From [Phormidium] sp. LEGE 05292 (GTDB lineage: Bacteria > Cyanobacteriota > Cyanobacteriia > Cyanobacteriales > Aerosakkonemataceae), in assembly GCF_015207735.1 (NCBI RefSeq), contig NZ_JADEWG010000056.1:1-38602 (forward strand): a stretch of DNA of 38,602 nt, read 5' to 3'. Positions within the stretch are counted from its first letter, which is position 1, and every line of letters starts with the position of its first letter. Below are positions 16,868 through 24,123 of this stretch, in pieces. The notes beneath the pieces are model-generated. The model was not told the DNA's origin and searched no databases. It saw only the letters and a list, made by a program, of their open reading frames with translations. The translations under genes and the position numbers were made by a program.

Positions 16868-17476
16868 CTATACTTGTTGTGTGATACTGATATGTTTTGG
16901 CTGTGCTTGTACTCGCTGTATCCAAGCCTGAATAGCCGGAAATTCTGATAAATCAAAACCTCCTTCATCAGCCACATGAGTATAAGCAAACAAAGCAATA
17001 TCAGCAATAGTATAACGTTCACCTACAAAATATTGATGTTCAGTTAAATGCTGTTCCATTACTTTTAATGCAGCCTCACCCCCGGCTCTTTTTTGATTCA
17101 GAGCTTCCCGGTATTCTTCAGCTTTTCCTAAAATAGAAATCCAATATCGAGAAGTAGCAATATAAGGTTCGTGGCTGTACTGTTCAAAAAATAACCATTG
17201 CAACACTTGAGCCTTTTCAAAAGAGTCTGTTGGCAAAAAATCAGTCCCCTCGCTCAAATAAAAAAGGATGGCATTTGATTCTGCTAAAAATTGCCCCGGT
17301 TCTATTTCTAAAACTGGAGTTCTCCCATTAGGATTTTTCGTTAAAAACTCAGGAGTTCGACTTTCCCCTTTCAGAATGTCAACTTCTATTCTTTGAAAAG
17401 GAATATCTAATTGAGTTAACAAAACTCTGAGCTTGTAGCAGTTACCTGAAGAGAAAAACTCGTACAATTTATACAT
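16868..17476 (-). CDS. Glutathione S-transferase family protein
   Basis: A 202-residue cytosolic GST. The N-terminal thioredoxin-like domain carries YEFFSSGNCYKLRVLLTQL (the Ser/Cys region that activates glutathione), NPNGRTPVLEIE with the cis-Pro, and ESNAILFYL, the glutathione gamma-glutamyl site. The C-terminal helical domain includes YFVGERYTIADIALFAYTHVADEGGF, the N-capping box of the GST fold. The ATG at 17474-17476 begins the canonical MYKLYEF; an upstream frame to 17545 would overlap the divergent SRAP gene and is not favoured. The substrate is unknown. Only 19 bases separate its start from that of the divergent gene. Confidence 0.9.
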   Translation of the reverse strand: MYKLYEFFSSGNCYKLRVLLTQLDIPFQRIEVDILKGESRTPEFLTKNPNGRTPVLEIEPGQFLAESNAILFYLSEGTDFLPTDSFEKAQVLQWLFFEQYSHEPYIATSRYWISILGKAEEYREALNQKRAGGEAALKVMEQHLTEHQYFVGERYTIADIALFAYTHVADEGGFDLSEFPAIQAWIQRVQAQPKHISITQQV

Positions 17477-17495
17477 TAACAATTCCCCGAATTTT

Positions 17496-18164
17496 ATGTG
17501 TGGCAGATACAGTTTTACCCAATTAGCTGAAGCTATAACTGACAAGTTTCAAGTGAAAGAAGTTCCTCCTCTTTCTCCCAGATACAACATCGCGCCAACT
17601 CAACAAATAGCAACAGTTTCAGTAAATTCAGAAAGTTGCGATCGCCAATTTAAAATGTTACGTTGGGGTTTAATTCCCAGTTGGGCGAAAGATGCGAAAA
17701 TGGGAGCAAAATTAATTAACGCTAGAGGCGAAACAGTTGCCGAAAAACCAGCTTTTCGTTCAGCTTTTAAAAAGCGACGCTGTTTGATTTTAGCTGACGG
17801 TTTTTATGAATGGCAGACTCAAAATGGGGAAAAACAACCCTTTTATTTCCGCTTAGAAAATGGCGAATCTTTTGCCTTTGCGGGTTTGTGGGAACATTGG
17901 GAAAAAGGGGAGGGTGAACCAATAGAAACTTGTACAATTATTACTACAGAAGCCAATGAATTAATGCGTCCGATTCATGAACGAATGCCTGTAATTCTTG
18001 ACTCAAAAAACTACGAGCAATGGTTAAATCCAGAAACTAAAAAAATTGAATTGTTACAATCTTTTCTTCAACCCTACCCCTCAGAAGAAATGACCGCTTA
18101 TCCTGTCAGTACAAAAGTAAATAGCCCGAAAAACGATCGCGCAGAATGTATTCAACCTATCTAA
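17496..18164 (+). CDS. yedK: SOS-response-associated peptidase family protein (SRAP/YedK/HMCES)
   Basis: A 222-residue SRAP domain protein. These proteins crosslink covalently to abasic sites in single-stranded DNA through an N-terminal cysteine and so shield replication forks. All active-site residues are present: Cys2 (MCGRYSF), Asn75 with Arg77 (LINARGET), Glu105 (GFYEWQ) and His161 (RPIHERMPVIL). The mature enzyme loses Met1 to expose Cys2, which fixes the start at 17496. There is no strong ribosome binding site. The 3' end overlaps that of the convergent zinc-ribbon gene by 8 bases. Confidence 0.93.
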   Translation: MCGRYSFTQLAEAITDKFQVKEVPPLSPRYNIAPTQQIATVSVNSESCDRQFKMLRWGLIPSWAKDAKMGAKLINARGETVAEKPAFRSAFKKRRCLILADGFYEWQTQNGEKQPFYFRLENGESFAFAGLWEHWEKGEGEPIETCTIITTEANELMRPIHERMPVILDSKNYEQWLNPETKKIELLQSFLQPYPSEEMTAYPVSTKVNSPKNDRAECIQPI

Positions 18165-18786
18165 GTTGATAACCACAACGAGAGCAAAACTTATCTTGTG
18201 TACTTACTTGATTCCCGCATTGAGTACAAAAGCCATCTTTTGCTGGGTTTCCTGTTCCCATCGGCGGCATTTTTAACTCCATATTTCCCATTCGCATTTG
18301 CATTGTTGGCGACATTTGCATTTCCATATCACCCATTCGCAGCGGTTCCATTGGTTTCATAGGTTCCATAGGTTTCATGGGTTCAATTGGTTGCATCGGT
18401 GGCATAGAAGGCATTGTCGATGTGGGATTTGTTTCGGTTTGTTGCAGGGGAATATTTTCTGCATTACTCAAAGAAGGAGTTTCATTTAGACTACTCATTC
18501 CATTAGTTTGCAAACGCACAAAGTAATTACCTGCTTGGGTTTTAATTTGCAAAATTACCCCTGATGCAGTGCGAAACAAAGCTGGCGGTTTTACCCAAGA
18601 ACCTGTGGAAAAACTGTTGCTTTGACTTTGTTGTTGTCCTGGACTACTGCTGAAAAGTGTGACGATCGTTTGCGTTCCCTGATTTTCAACGTAAACTTGT
18701 TGTCCACTACCCAGGTTGCCTAAGTAAGTAATCATATTCGCAACCAAAAGACAGACTAATATATAGTGTAAAACAGTTTTCCACAT
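18157..18786 (-). CDS. Membrane-anchored Met/Pro-rich protein with C-terminal zinc ribbon
   Basis: A 209-residue protein of unknown function. One membrane span lies near the N-terminus (residues 3-27, LHYILVCLLVANMITYLG). A beta-rich segment follows (about 28-90), then a low-complexity tract of MPPMQPIEPMKPMEP type (about 125-180), very rich in Met and Pro. The C-terminus is a zinc ribbon with two CxxC knuckles, FCTQCG and FCSRCG. The family is not one I know. The tract could be a flexible spacer or a copper-binding methionine array; neither is proven. The gene is convergent with the SRAP gene, overlapping it by 8 bases. Confidence 0.78.
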   Translation of the reverse strand: MWKTVLHYILVCLLVANMITYLGNLGSGQQVYVENQGTQTIVTLFSSSPGQQQSQSNSFSTGSWVKPPALFRTASGVILQIKTQAGNYFVRLQTNGMSSLNETPSLSNAENIPLQQTETNPTSTMPSMPPMQPIEPMKPMEPMKPMEPLRMGDMEMQMSPTMQMRMGNMELKMPPMGTGNPAKDGFCTQCGNQVSTQDKFCSRCGYQLR

Positions 18787-19269
18787 AATTACTTAAGAGG
18801 AAATACTCGATGGAGGGACGATCGCCTATCTTCCCGCAAATTATTTATAATAAATAGCTTTTCTTTACAAAAAGATGTTTTTCGCAACAACTCACTAATA
18901 ACGCAAGTTGCTAGTTATTAATTCTTTCTTGTTCTCCCCTTGAGTAAGGAGAGTTAGGAGGGATCTAACGCTGTGATTACTAGGTTTTGATCCCCCCAAC
19001 CCCCCTTAATAAGGGGGGCTAAGAAACGAGTCAGACTTGTAACTAGCAACTTGAGTTAATAGACCGTTGATTCCTGTGTCAGTTAGGAAACTGTCCATAT
19101 CTTTAGCTGCAAATCCGCTAACAAAACCTCTATTTACAGTTAATAGCCTTTGATTTATTGCACCCAATTAACAAACTGTCACTACAAATTTATTAAGAGC
19201 AAGAACTAATTAGAAGATCGAAAACATAACAGATTAAGCAAAAATTTTATCCTTGTTTCAGGAGAGATT
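18787..19269. other. Intergenic region, 483 bases, largely repeat
   Basis: Separates the zinc-ribbon gene from the YiaA/B-like gene. A 166-base element with terminal inverted repeats occupies 18896-19061. I see no gene. The last 200 bases must hold the promoter of the gene at 19270, whose AGGAGAG ribosome binding site is at the end of the region. Confidence 0.6.
18896..19061. repeat. MITE-like element with 23-base terminal inverted repeats
   Basis: The left end (18896-18918, TAATAACGCAAGTTGCTAGT...) and the right end (19039-19061) are reverse complements at about 20 of 23 positions. The interior carries CCCCCCAACCCCCCTTAATAAGGGGGG-type sequence split over several short tracts. A degenerate relative with the same core and a similar right end (AACAACCTGAGTTATTA) lies at 25295-25435. 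No transposase is encoded. Confidence 0.65.
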
Positions 19270-19551
19270 ATGCAACAACCACTTAACAAACAAAAAGATA
19301 CAACAGCTTGGATTATTCAAGTTTGGCTATCATTTGTTCTTTCTCTTTCCGCCACCTCCGTCGGGATAATTTATTTACCTGTAGATGGTTGGGTAAAAGG
19401 TTATATGGGAATGGGTTTACTATTTTCTATTGGTTCTACTTTTACCTTAGCTAAAACCACTAGAGATAATCATGAAGCCGCAAAACTAACAGCGAGAATT
19501 GACGAAGCAAGAGTCGAAAAAATCTTAACTGAACATCATCCACTCAAGTAA
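19270..19551 (+). CDS. YiaA/YiaB-like small inner membrane protein
   Basis: A 93-residue protein with two membrane spans (about residues 14-35 and 43-62) typical of the YiaA/YiaB family. The first helix is WIIQVWLSFVLSLSATSVGIIYLP; the short loop VDGWVKGYMGMG leads to the second, and SSFT-type residues (IGSTFTLAKTTRDNHE) follow. The tail is charged (ARIDEARVEKILTEHHP) and probably cytoplasmic. A strong AGGAGAG ribosome binding site precedes the ATG. Monocistronic; function unknown. Confidence 0.85.
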   Translation: MQQPLNKQKDTTAWIIQVWLSFVLSLSATSVGIIYLPVDGWVKGYMGMGLLFSIGSTFTLAKTTRDNHEAAKLTARIDEARVEKILTEHHPLK

Positions 19552-19602
19552 TCTTAATCTTTAATTAATACCAATTCACGAAATTTAATGATACTTATTT
19601 GC

Positions 19603-19668
19603 TAGGGGCGGGTTTTGTTGAAAATTTGACGATCGGTAGGCTAAGATATCGGCTAAATCCGCCCCTAC
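19603..19668. repeat. TAGGGGCGGGTTT inverted repeat
   Basis: TAGGGGCGGGTTT (19603-19615) and AAATCCGCCCCTA (19655-19667) form 13-base arms with one mismatch around about 39 bases. It is related to the GGCGGGTTTTG repeat at 12639-12698. It lies between two co-directional genes. Confidence 0.65.
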
Positions 19669-19837
19669 AATTTATTTGGATCGACCTTAAAGTGAAATGG
19701 TATAACGCATCCTACAGTTGAGCGATCGGGCTATTTCCTTCAAGTTTGGATGATTGATCTAGACAAAGTAACTTGGTATAATTGGGAAATTTTATCAGGC
19801 AAAGCTGCTGATTAAATCGACGCAGCAAGGAACTTAT

Positions 19838-20773
19838 ATGTCTACTCAAGAAAAATACAGATTAGTAACTAGAAGCGACTTTGATGGACTGGTGTGTGCA
19901 GTGCTCCTGAAGGAACTAGATACCATTGATGAGATTAAGTTTGTCCATCCCAAAGATATGCAAGATGGCAAAATTGAAATTAGCGATCGTGATATTACCA
20001 CCAATTTACCCTACGTCAGCGGAGTCCATCTCGCCTTCGATCACCACCTGAGCGAAACTATCAGAAATCAAGAAATTCAATCCAATCATATTATCGACCC
20101 AAATGCCCCCTCAGCGGCAAGGGTAGTTTATAACTATTTTGGCGGACAAGAAAGATTTGCCAATATTTCCACTGAAATGCTATTAGCAGTAGATAAAGCT
20201 GATTCGGCTCAATTTACCGAAGCAGAAGTTTTAAATCCCGAAGGTTGGGTACTCTTAAACTTTTTGATGGATGCCCGAACAGGATTAGGCAGATTTAGAG
20301 ATTTTAGAATTTCTAATTATCAATTAATGATGCAGTTAATTGATTGCTGTAAAAATCAAACTATTGACCAAATCTTAGAAGTCCCAGATGTTAAAGAAAG
20401 GGCAGAAGTATATTTTTCCCAACAAGCAGAATTTAAAAAGCAAATTGAAAGATGTTCTAAGGTTTATGACAACTTAGTTGTTATAGACTTGCGCCCAGAA
20501 GAAGTAATTTATGCAGGCAACAGATTTATGATTTATGCCCTTTTTCCTGAGTGCAATATCTCCATCCATGTTTTGTGGGGCGTGAAACAGCAAAATACTG
20601 TCTTTGCCGTCGGAAAATCAATTTTTAACCGCAGTTCTAAAACCAATATCGGAGAATTAATGTTGACTTATGGCGGCGGGGGACACGCTAATGCCGGAAC
20701 TTGTCAGGTAGCCCATGAAGACGCTTCTAAAACCTTGGAAGAATTAATAGTTAAAATTAATGCCGATGGTTAA
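19838..20773 (+). CDS. DHH-family phosphoesterase
   Basis: A 311-residue DHH/DHHA1 phosphoesterase. The N-terminal DHH domain shows the metal-binding motifs SDFDGLVCAVLL (Asp14/Asp16), the signature FDHHLSE and the Asp-containing stretch AVDKADSAQF. The C-terminal DHHA1 domain carries the substrate-binding GGGGHANAGTCQ motif. Members hydrolyse phosphate esters such as oligoribonucleotides, cyclic dinucleotides, pAp or polyphosphate; the sequence does not decide which. It is convergent with the last gene of the lasso cluster and probably not part of it. Confidence 0.9.
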   Translation: MSTQEKYRLVTRSDFDGLVCAVLLKELDTIDEIKFVHPKDMQDGKIEISDRDITTNLPYVSGVHLAFDHHLSETIRNQEIQSNHIIDPNAPSAARVVYNYFGGQERFANISTEMLLAVDKADSAQFTEAEVLNPEGWVLLNFLMDARTGLGRFRDFRISNYQLMMQLIDCCKNQTIDQILEVPDVKERAEVYFSQQAEFKKQIERCSKVYDNLVVIDLRPEEVIYAGNRFMIYALFPECNISIHVLWGVKQQNTVFAVGKSIFNRSSKTNIGELMLTYGGGGHANAGTCQVAHEDASKTLEELIVKINADG

Positions 20774-20789
20774 AATTAGCGATTCTACT

Positions 20790-20815
20790 CGTTACCAGGC
20801 TGTAGCTTGGTAACG
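20790..20815. terminator. Bidirectional hairpin between the DHH gene and the lasso cluster
   Basis: CGTTACCA (20790-20797) and TGGTAACG (20808-20815) form an 8-base stem with a 10-base loop, 17 bases past the DHH stop and 48 bases past the stop of the convergent gene. No strong U-tract follows on either strand, so this may be a repeat hairpin serving as a terminator. Confidence 0.45.
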
Positions 20816-20862
20816 CTGAACTTTTCCATCTTCTTTTTATCACTCTCATCGCTAGAAAAGAA

Positions 20863-22065
20863 TCATCCAGATACTTTTCGGAAACCTCGTAACCAACGAT
20901 AGGGATAATAGAAAGGAATAAGTAAAGGATGGGGAATTTGGTAACGCTGCTGCATATAAGCGCGACTAGGAAATAATGTATCCCAAGCGATATGTAAACG
21001 AGTCAGCCAATCTTTTGCACCTGCTAAATCATCAAATAAACGTAAAGCCATTGTTTGATGTTGCCAAGAATAAGCTCTAACTTCTTCCCAAGAAGGTTTT
21101 AAAGTGGCTAATTGCGATCGCACATTTACCGGAATTTCCGCTTTCCATTCATCAGCTACCCGTAGCAAAATTTGTTGTACTGATAATACTAATTTGTAAG
21201 TTTGTGCTTTACTAATAACTAAATCCCAATCTATTGCTGTGGGGGAAAAGGCGATCGCCTCAGCAATATCATGCAACCAAAGTAAACTCTTTCCCCCATG
21301 ATGCAACATTAAATGAGCACATAAATAAACAATTTGCGCTTCATTACCTAAAATAAAAGCTGGAGCATCACTAAGTTTAGTTGGTATAGCCGTTTCCCAA
21401 AACCAATCAGTTAAAAAAGTCCGTTGATAATAAACCGGGCTAACTAATTTCCAATGCAAATCTAGATTAATATCTATTAATCCCTGCTTCACATGAATTT
21501 CTTCATTGCGAAACTCTTCATTAAACCCAGATTGCATTTCCACACCCGCAAGCTGATAACCCAAATTCGCCACAATTTCTCGAACAATTGCTAAATCTTC
21601 CGGGTGAATTAATAAATCCAAATCTACCATTTTTCTAGCAGCAATATCCCCGTAAACTTTTTCCGCCAAAGCTGCACCTTTAAGGACAATGACATCTACT
21701 CCAACATCTGCCAAACTTTGCAACACCTTACCCAATTCTCGCAGCAATAAAGTATTGCGACAAGCATTTTGATAATAGGCATTTCGCCATTCTATTTGTA
21801 CATTTTCCGGCAACCAATCTTCATTTCGCAAAATTCGATAAAGCAGCGGAGTCAAAGCTTCACTATAGACAAATTTGCTTAAATTATCCCAATCTAAATC
21901 ACTATTTTTTGCTATTTCTCGCGCCACTTGCAAAGCTGTTTTATCCCATCTGCCCCGTAAAATTAAAGTGATTAATGATTGGGGATTAGTGATTGGAGAG
22001 GTAGAGCTAATGACTAATGAGGGAAAATTTAAAGAAGTTTTAAGTTTTGGTTTTAAGTTTTTCAT
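20863..22065 (-). CDS. Nucleotidyltransferase-fold protein of the lasso cluster
   Basis: A 400-residue protein of the uncharacterised nucleotidyltransferase family often found in lasso-peptide clusters with a peptide kinase. The nucleotidyltransferase core shows VLKGAALAEKVYGD (about 127-140) and ARKMVDLDLLIHPEDL (143-158), where Asp148 and Asp150 are the likely metal ligands. Helical LHDIAEAIAF and LHIAWDTLFPSRAYMQQRY stretches follow. It starts 6 bases after the ABC transporter stop, so it is in the same transcript. The likely job is tailoring of the phosphorylated peptide. The N-terminal stretch VISSTSPITNPQSLITLI looks like translated dispersed repeat, so the native start may be downstream. 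Alternative: an unrelated aminoglycoside-type transferase, less likely here. Confidence 0.85.
   Translation of the reverse strand: MKNLKPKLKTSLNFPSLVISSTSPITNPQSLITLILRGRWDKTALQVAREIAKNSDLDWDNLSKFVYSEALTPLLYRILRNEDWLPENVQIEWRNAYYQNACRNTLLLRELGKVLQSLADVGVDVIVLKGAALAEKVYGDIAARKMVDLDLLIHPEDLAIVREIVANLGYQLAGVEMQSGFNEEFRNEEIHVKQGLIDINLDLHWKLVSPVYYQRTFLTDWFWETAIPTKLSDAPAFILGNEAQIVYLCAHLMLHHGGKSLLWLHDIAEAIAFSPTAIDWDLVISKAQTYKLVLSVQQILLRVADEWKAEIPVNVRSQLATLKPSWEEVRAYSWQHQTMALRLFDDLAGAKDWLTRLHIAWDTLFPSRAYMQQRYQIPHPLLIPFYYPYRWLRGFRKVSG
21968..22020. repeat. ATTAGTGATTGG-type low-complexity repeat inside the nucleotidyltransferase gene
   Basis: This stretch is made of near-repeats of TGATTGGGGATTAGTGATTG and TAATGACTAATGAG, of a type common in cyanobacterial intergenic DNA. 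Here it encodes the N-terminal residues SSTSPITNPQSLIT of the nucleotidyltransferase, ahead of its conserved domain. Confidence 0.5.
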
Positions 22066-22071
22066 TAACTT

Positions 22072-23898
22072 TTAATTTACCTGCATTTGAGTTTTCCAAG
22101 ATTGAGCATAACGACACCCAAGAGCTAATAACTCATCATGACACCCCGATTCTACAATTTCACCATCTGACATAACATGAATGATGTCAGCACGTCTAGC
22201 AATAGTAAAGCGATGGGTAATAATAATAGCAGTTCTGCCCTTAGCTAATTGGCAAAATCGCTCCAACCAATCTGCTTCAGCCCAAGAATCCATTGCGCTA
22301 GTTGGCTCATCTAAAATAATTAAAGGAGCCTGACGCAGAAAAGCTCTTGCTAAAGCAATTCGTTGCCATTCACCGCCGCTAAGTTCCACGCCACCTGTAA
22401 ATAATTTACCCAAAAGTGTATTGTAATTTTCAGGTAAACGATCAATAATTTCTGCGGCACCCGCAGCTTCGGCAGCATTAGCTATTTCCGGTAATTTGGC
22501 TGTAGCTAATAAGTCACCAAGAGCAATATTTTCAGCAACAGAAGCATTATAATCAACAGGTTGTTGAAATAAAACAGTAATTAATCTGCGTAAGTTTTGA
22601 ATTGGCAAATCACGTAAGTCAATCCCATCCCAAGTTATTCTTCCTTGTTGCGGATCGTACAAGCGACAAAGCAGTTTTAGCAAGGTACTTTTACCCGCAC
22701 CATTAGCGCCGACTATTGCGACAATTTTGCCCGCAGGAATAGTTAAATTGAAGTTTTCTAAAGCTGCTTTGTTGCTACCTGGATACCAGAAAGAAACGTT
22801 TTCAAAATTAATTTTTTGGGTTAAGTTTTTGGGGGTTAACTTTGGGTTATGAGGCTCTATTACTTGAGGTGATAATTCTAAAAACTCGAAAAGATTGCCT
22901 AAAAATAACATATTACTGTAAACTTGACCTAAGTTTTGGAGCAAACTTCGCATTAATGTTTGACCTTGGTTAAAAGCTTGGTAAAATAATGCTAAATCTC
23001 CTAAAGTTACTCGTTTTTGCAAAACTTGCCACACCATCCAAGTTAAAGCAAGGGCGGTAATTAAAAGTGCGATCGCACCAGCACCCAAATTCGCCAAACT
23101 TTCATTTTTTGCTAAGTTAACTTTTTCGGCACGTAACTTGCGCCGTAAACTCTGATAAGCAGATTGAAAATAATCGCCTAATTCAAAAATTCTTAATTCC
23201 GCTGCTGAATCTTTATCCGTCAATAACCAATAGTAATACCAGCTACGTCTTTCATCAGCAGTTGCTTTTAACCACCAGTTATAATTCTGTTTACTGTAAT
23301 TTAAAATCACTGCAAAAGCGGGTAAAGTACTAATTAATAATGCCGCAGGTATCCAAATCCCAAATTGGGTTAAAACTGCTGCCATTGCGATTAAAGTAAT
23401 GCCATTTTGTACCAAACTTCCGCTATTTTCTAATAACGCAGTTGGACGGAAAGACGCATCTTGTCTGGCGCGGTGTAGGCGATCGTAATATTCCGCCGAT
23501 TCATAAAAAGCAAAATCAACTTCCAGCGACTTTTTATGAATCAAATAACTAATATAATCTTTAACTAATTCTGATTGAACGGTACGCACCCAACTTAAGA
23601 AACTTCCCAAAACTTGAGTTAATAATAAAACTCCCCCCATTAAAGCAACTAAAATTAGAACTGGGAACACATTTTCCCTGGTAGCACCAACATTTAAAGC
23701 AGCTACCAAACCATCAACTAACTGCTGAGTTAAATAAACTGTTGCAACTGGTAACAACCCCTGAATAATTAACAAAATCGCCCAAATAATTGTCCAGTTT
23801 CTTGCAGCTTGCCAAACTAAATTAAAAGCCTTGACTAAATAGGGAAACTGATTAAAACCATTTTTTGCTTTCTGCTTCAAAAAGCTAAATTTTCTCAT
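22072..23898 (-). CDS. ABC exporter (fused membrane and ATPase domains), lasso cluster
   Basis: A 608-residue half-size ABC exporter, expected to work as a homodimer in the cytoplasmic membrane. The first 340 residues hold about six membrane spans (for example IWAILLIIQGLLPVATVYL and IWIPAALLISTLPAFAVIL). The ATPase domain has Walker A GANGAGKST (397-405), signature LSGGEWQR (506-513), Walker B LIILDEPTSAMD (526-537) and H-loop His562. No N-terminal C39 peptidase domain is present, which suits a lasso cluster where B2 removes the leader. The likely job is export of and immunity to the mature peptide. It is followed 6 bases later by the nucleotidyltransferase gene. Confidence 0.92.
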   Translation of the reverse strand: MRKFSFLKQKAKNGFNQFPYLVKAFNLVWQAARNWTIIWAILLIIQGLLPVATVYLTQQLVDGLVAALNVGATRENVFPVLILVALMGGVLLLTQVLGSFLSWVRTVQSELVKDYISYLIHKKSLEVDFAFYESAEYYDRLHRARQDASFRPTALLENSGSLVQNGITLIAMAAVLTQFGIWIPAALLISTLPAFAVILNYSKQNYNWWLKATADERRSWYYYWLLTDKDSAAELRIFELGDYFQSAYQSLRRKLRAEKVNLAKNESLANLGAGAIALLITALALTWMVWQVLQKRVTLGDLALFYQAFNQGQTLMRSLLQNLGQVYSNMLFLGNLFEFLELSPQVIEPHNPKLTPKNLTQKINFENVSFWYPGSNKAALENFNLTIPAGKIVAIVGANGAGKSTLLKLLCRLYDPQQGRITWDGIDLRDLPIQNLRRLITVLFQQPVDYNASVAENIALGDLLATAKLPEIANAAEAAGAAEIIDRLPENYNTLLGKLFTGGVELSGGEWQRIALARAFLRQAPLIILDEPTSAMDSWAEADWLERFCQLAKGRTAIIITHRFTIARRADIIHVMSDGEIVESGCHDELLALGCRYAQSWKTQMQVN

Positions 23899-23913
23899 AA
23901 AATAACATTAAGT

Positions 23914-24028
23914 TTGTTGTAGCGACTTCAGTCGTATATTTCTTAAATAAAAAGACTAAATTCCTCAAATTTGTAGTAGCGACTTTAGTCGTATATTCCT
24001 AAATAAAAGGACTAAAGTCCCCACAACG
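23914..24028. repeat. Two tandem GTAGCGACTTYAGTCG repeats
   Basis: Two copies of about 57 bases (23914-23970, 23971-24028) each contain TTGTAGYAGCGACTTYAGTCG-like sequence followed by AAATAAAARGACTAAA. Each copy can form a hairpin through GACTTTAGTC and GACTAAAGTC. Relatives lie at 10267-10290 and 32014-32088. They occupy the gap between the methyltransferase and the ABC exporter genes. Confidence 0.65.
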
Positions 24029-24078
24029 AACCAAGTTTATTACAAATAATTGAACGCTCATAATATAAACACCTCCTT

Positions 24079-24113
24079 CTCTTCTCTCTGTGTCCTCTGC
24101 GTCTCTGCGGTTT
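24079..24113 (-). repeat. Dispersed AACCRC/RRAG repeat, copy 2
   Basis: On the minus strand this reads AACCGCAGAGACGCAGAGGA and continues CACAGAGAG, the same consensus as the copies at 1015-1044 and 32105-32133. It lies just downstream of the methyltransferase stop. Confidence 0.6.
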
Positions 24114-24123
24114 CTAAACAATA

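Noticed and set aside
17477-17545. N-terminal extension of the GST
   Set aside because: It would overlap the divergent SRAP gene and the GST fold begins at MYKLYEF.
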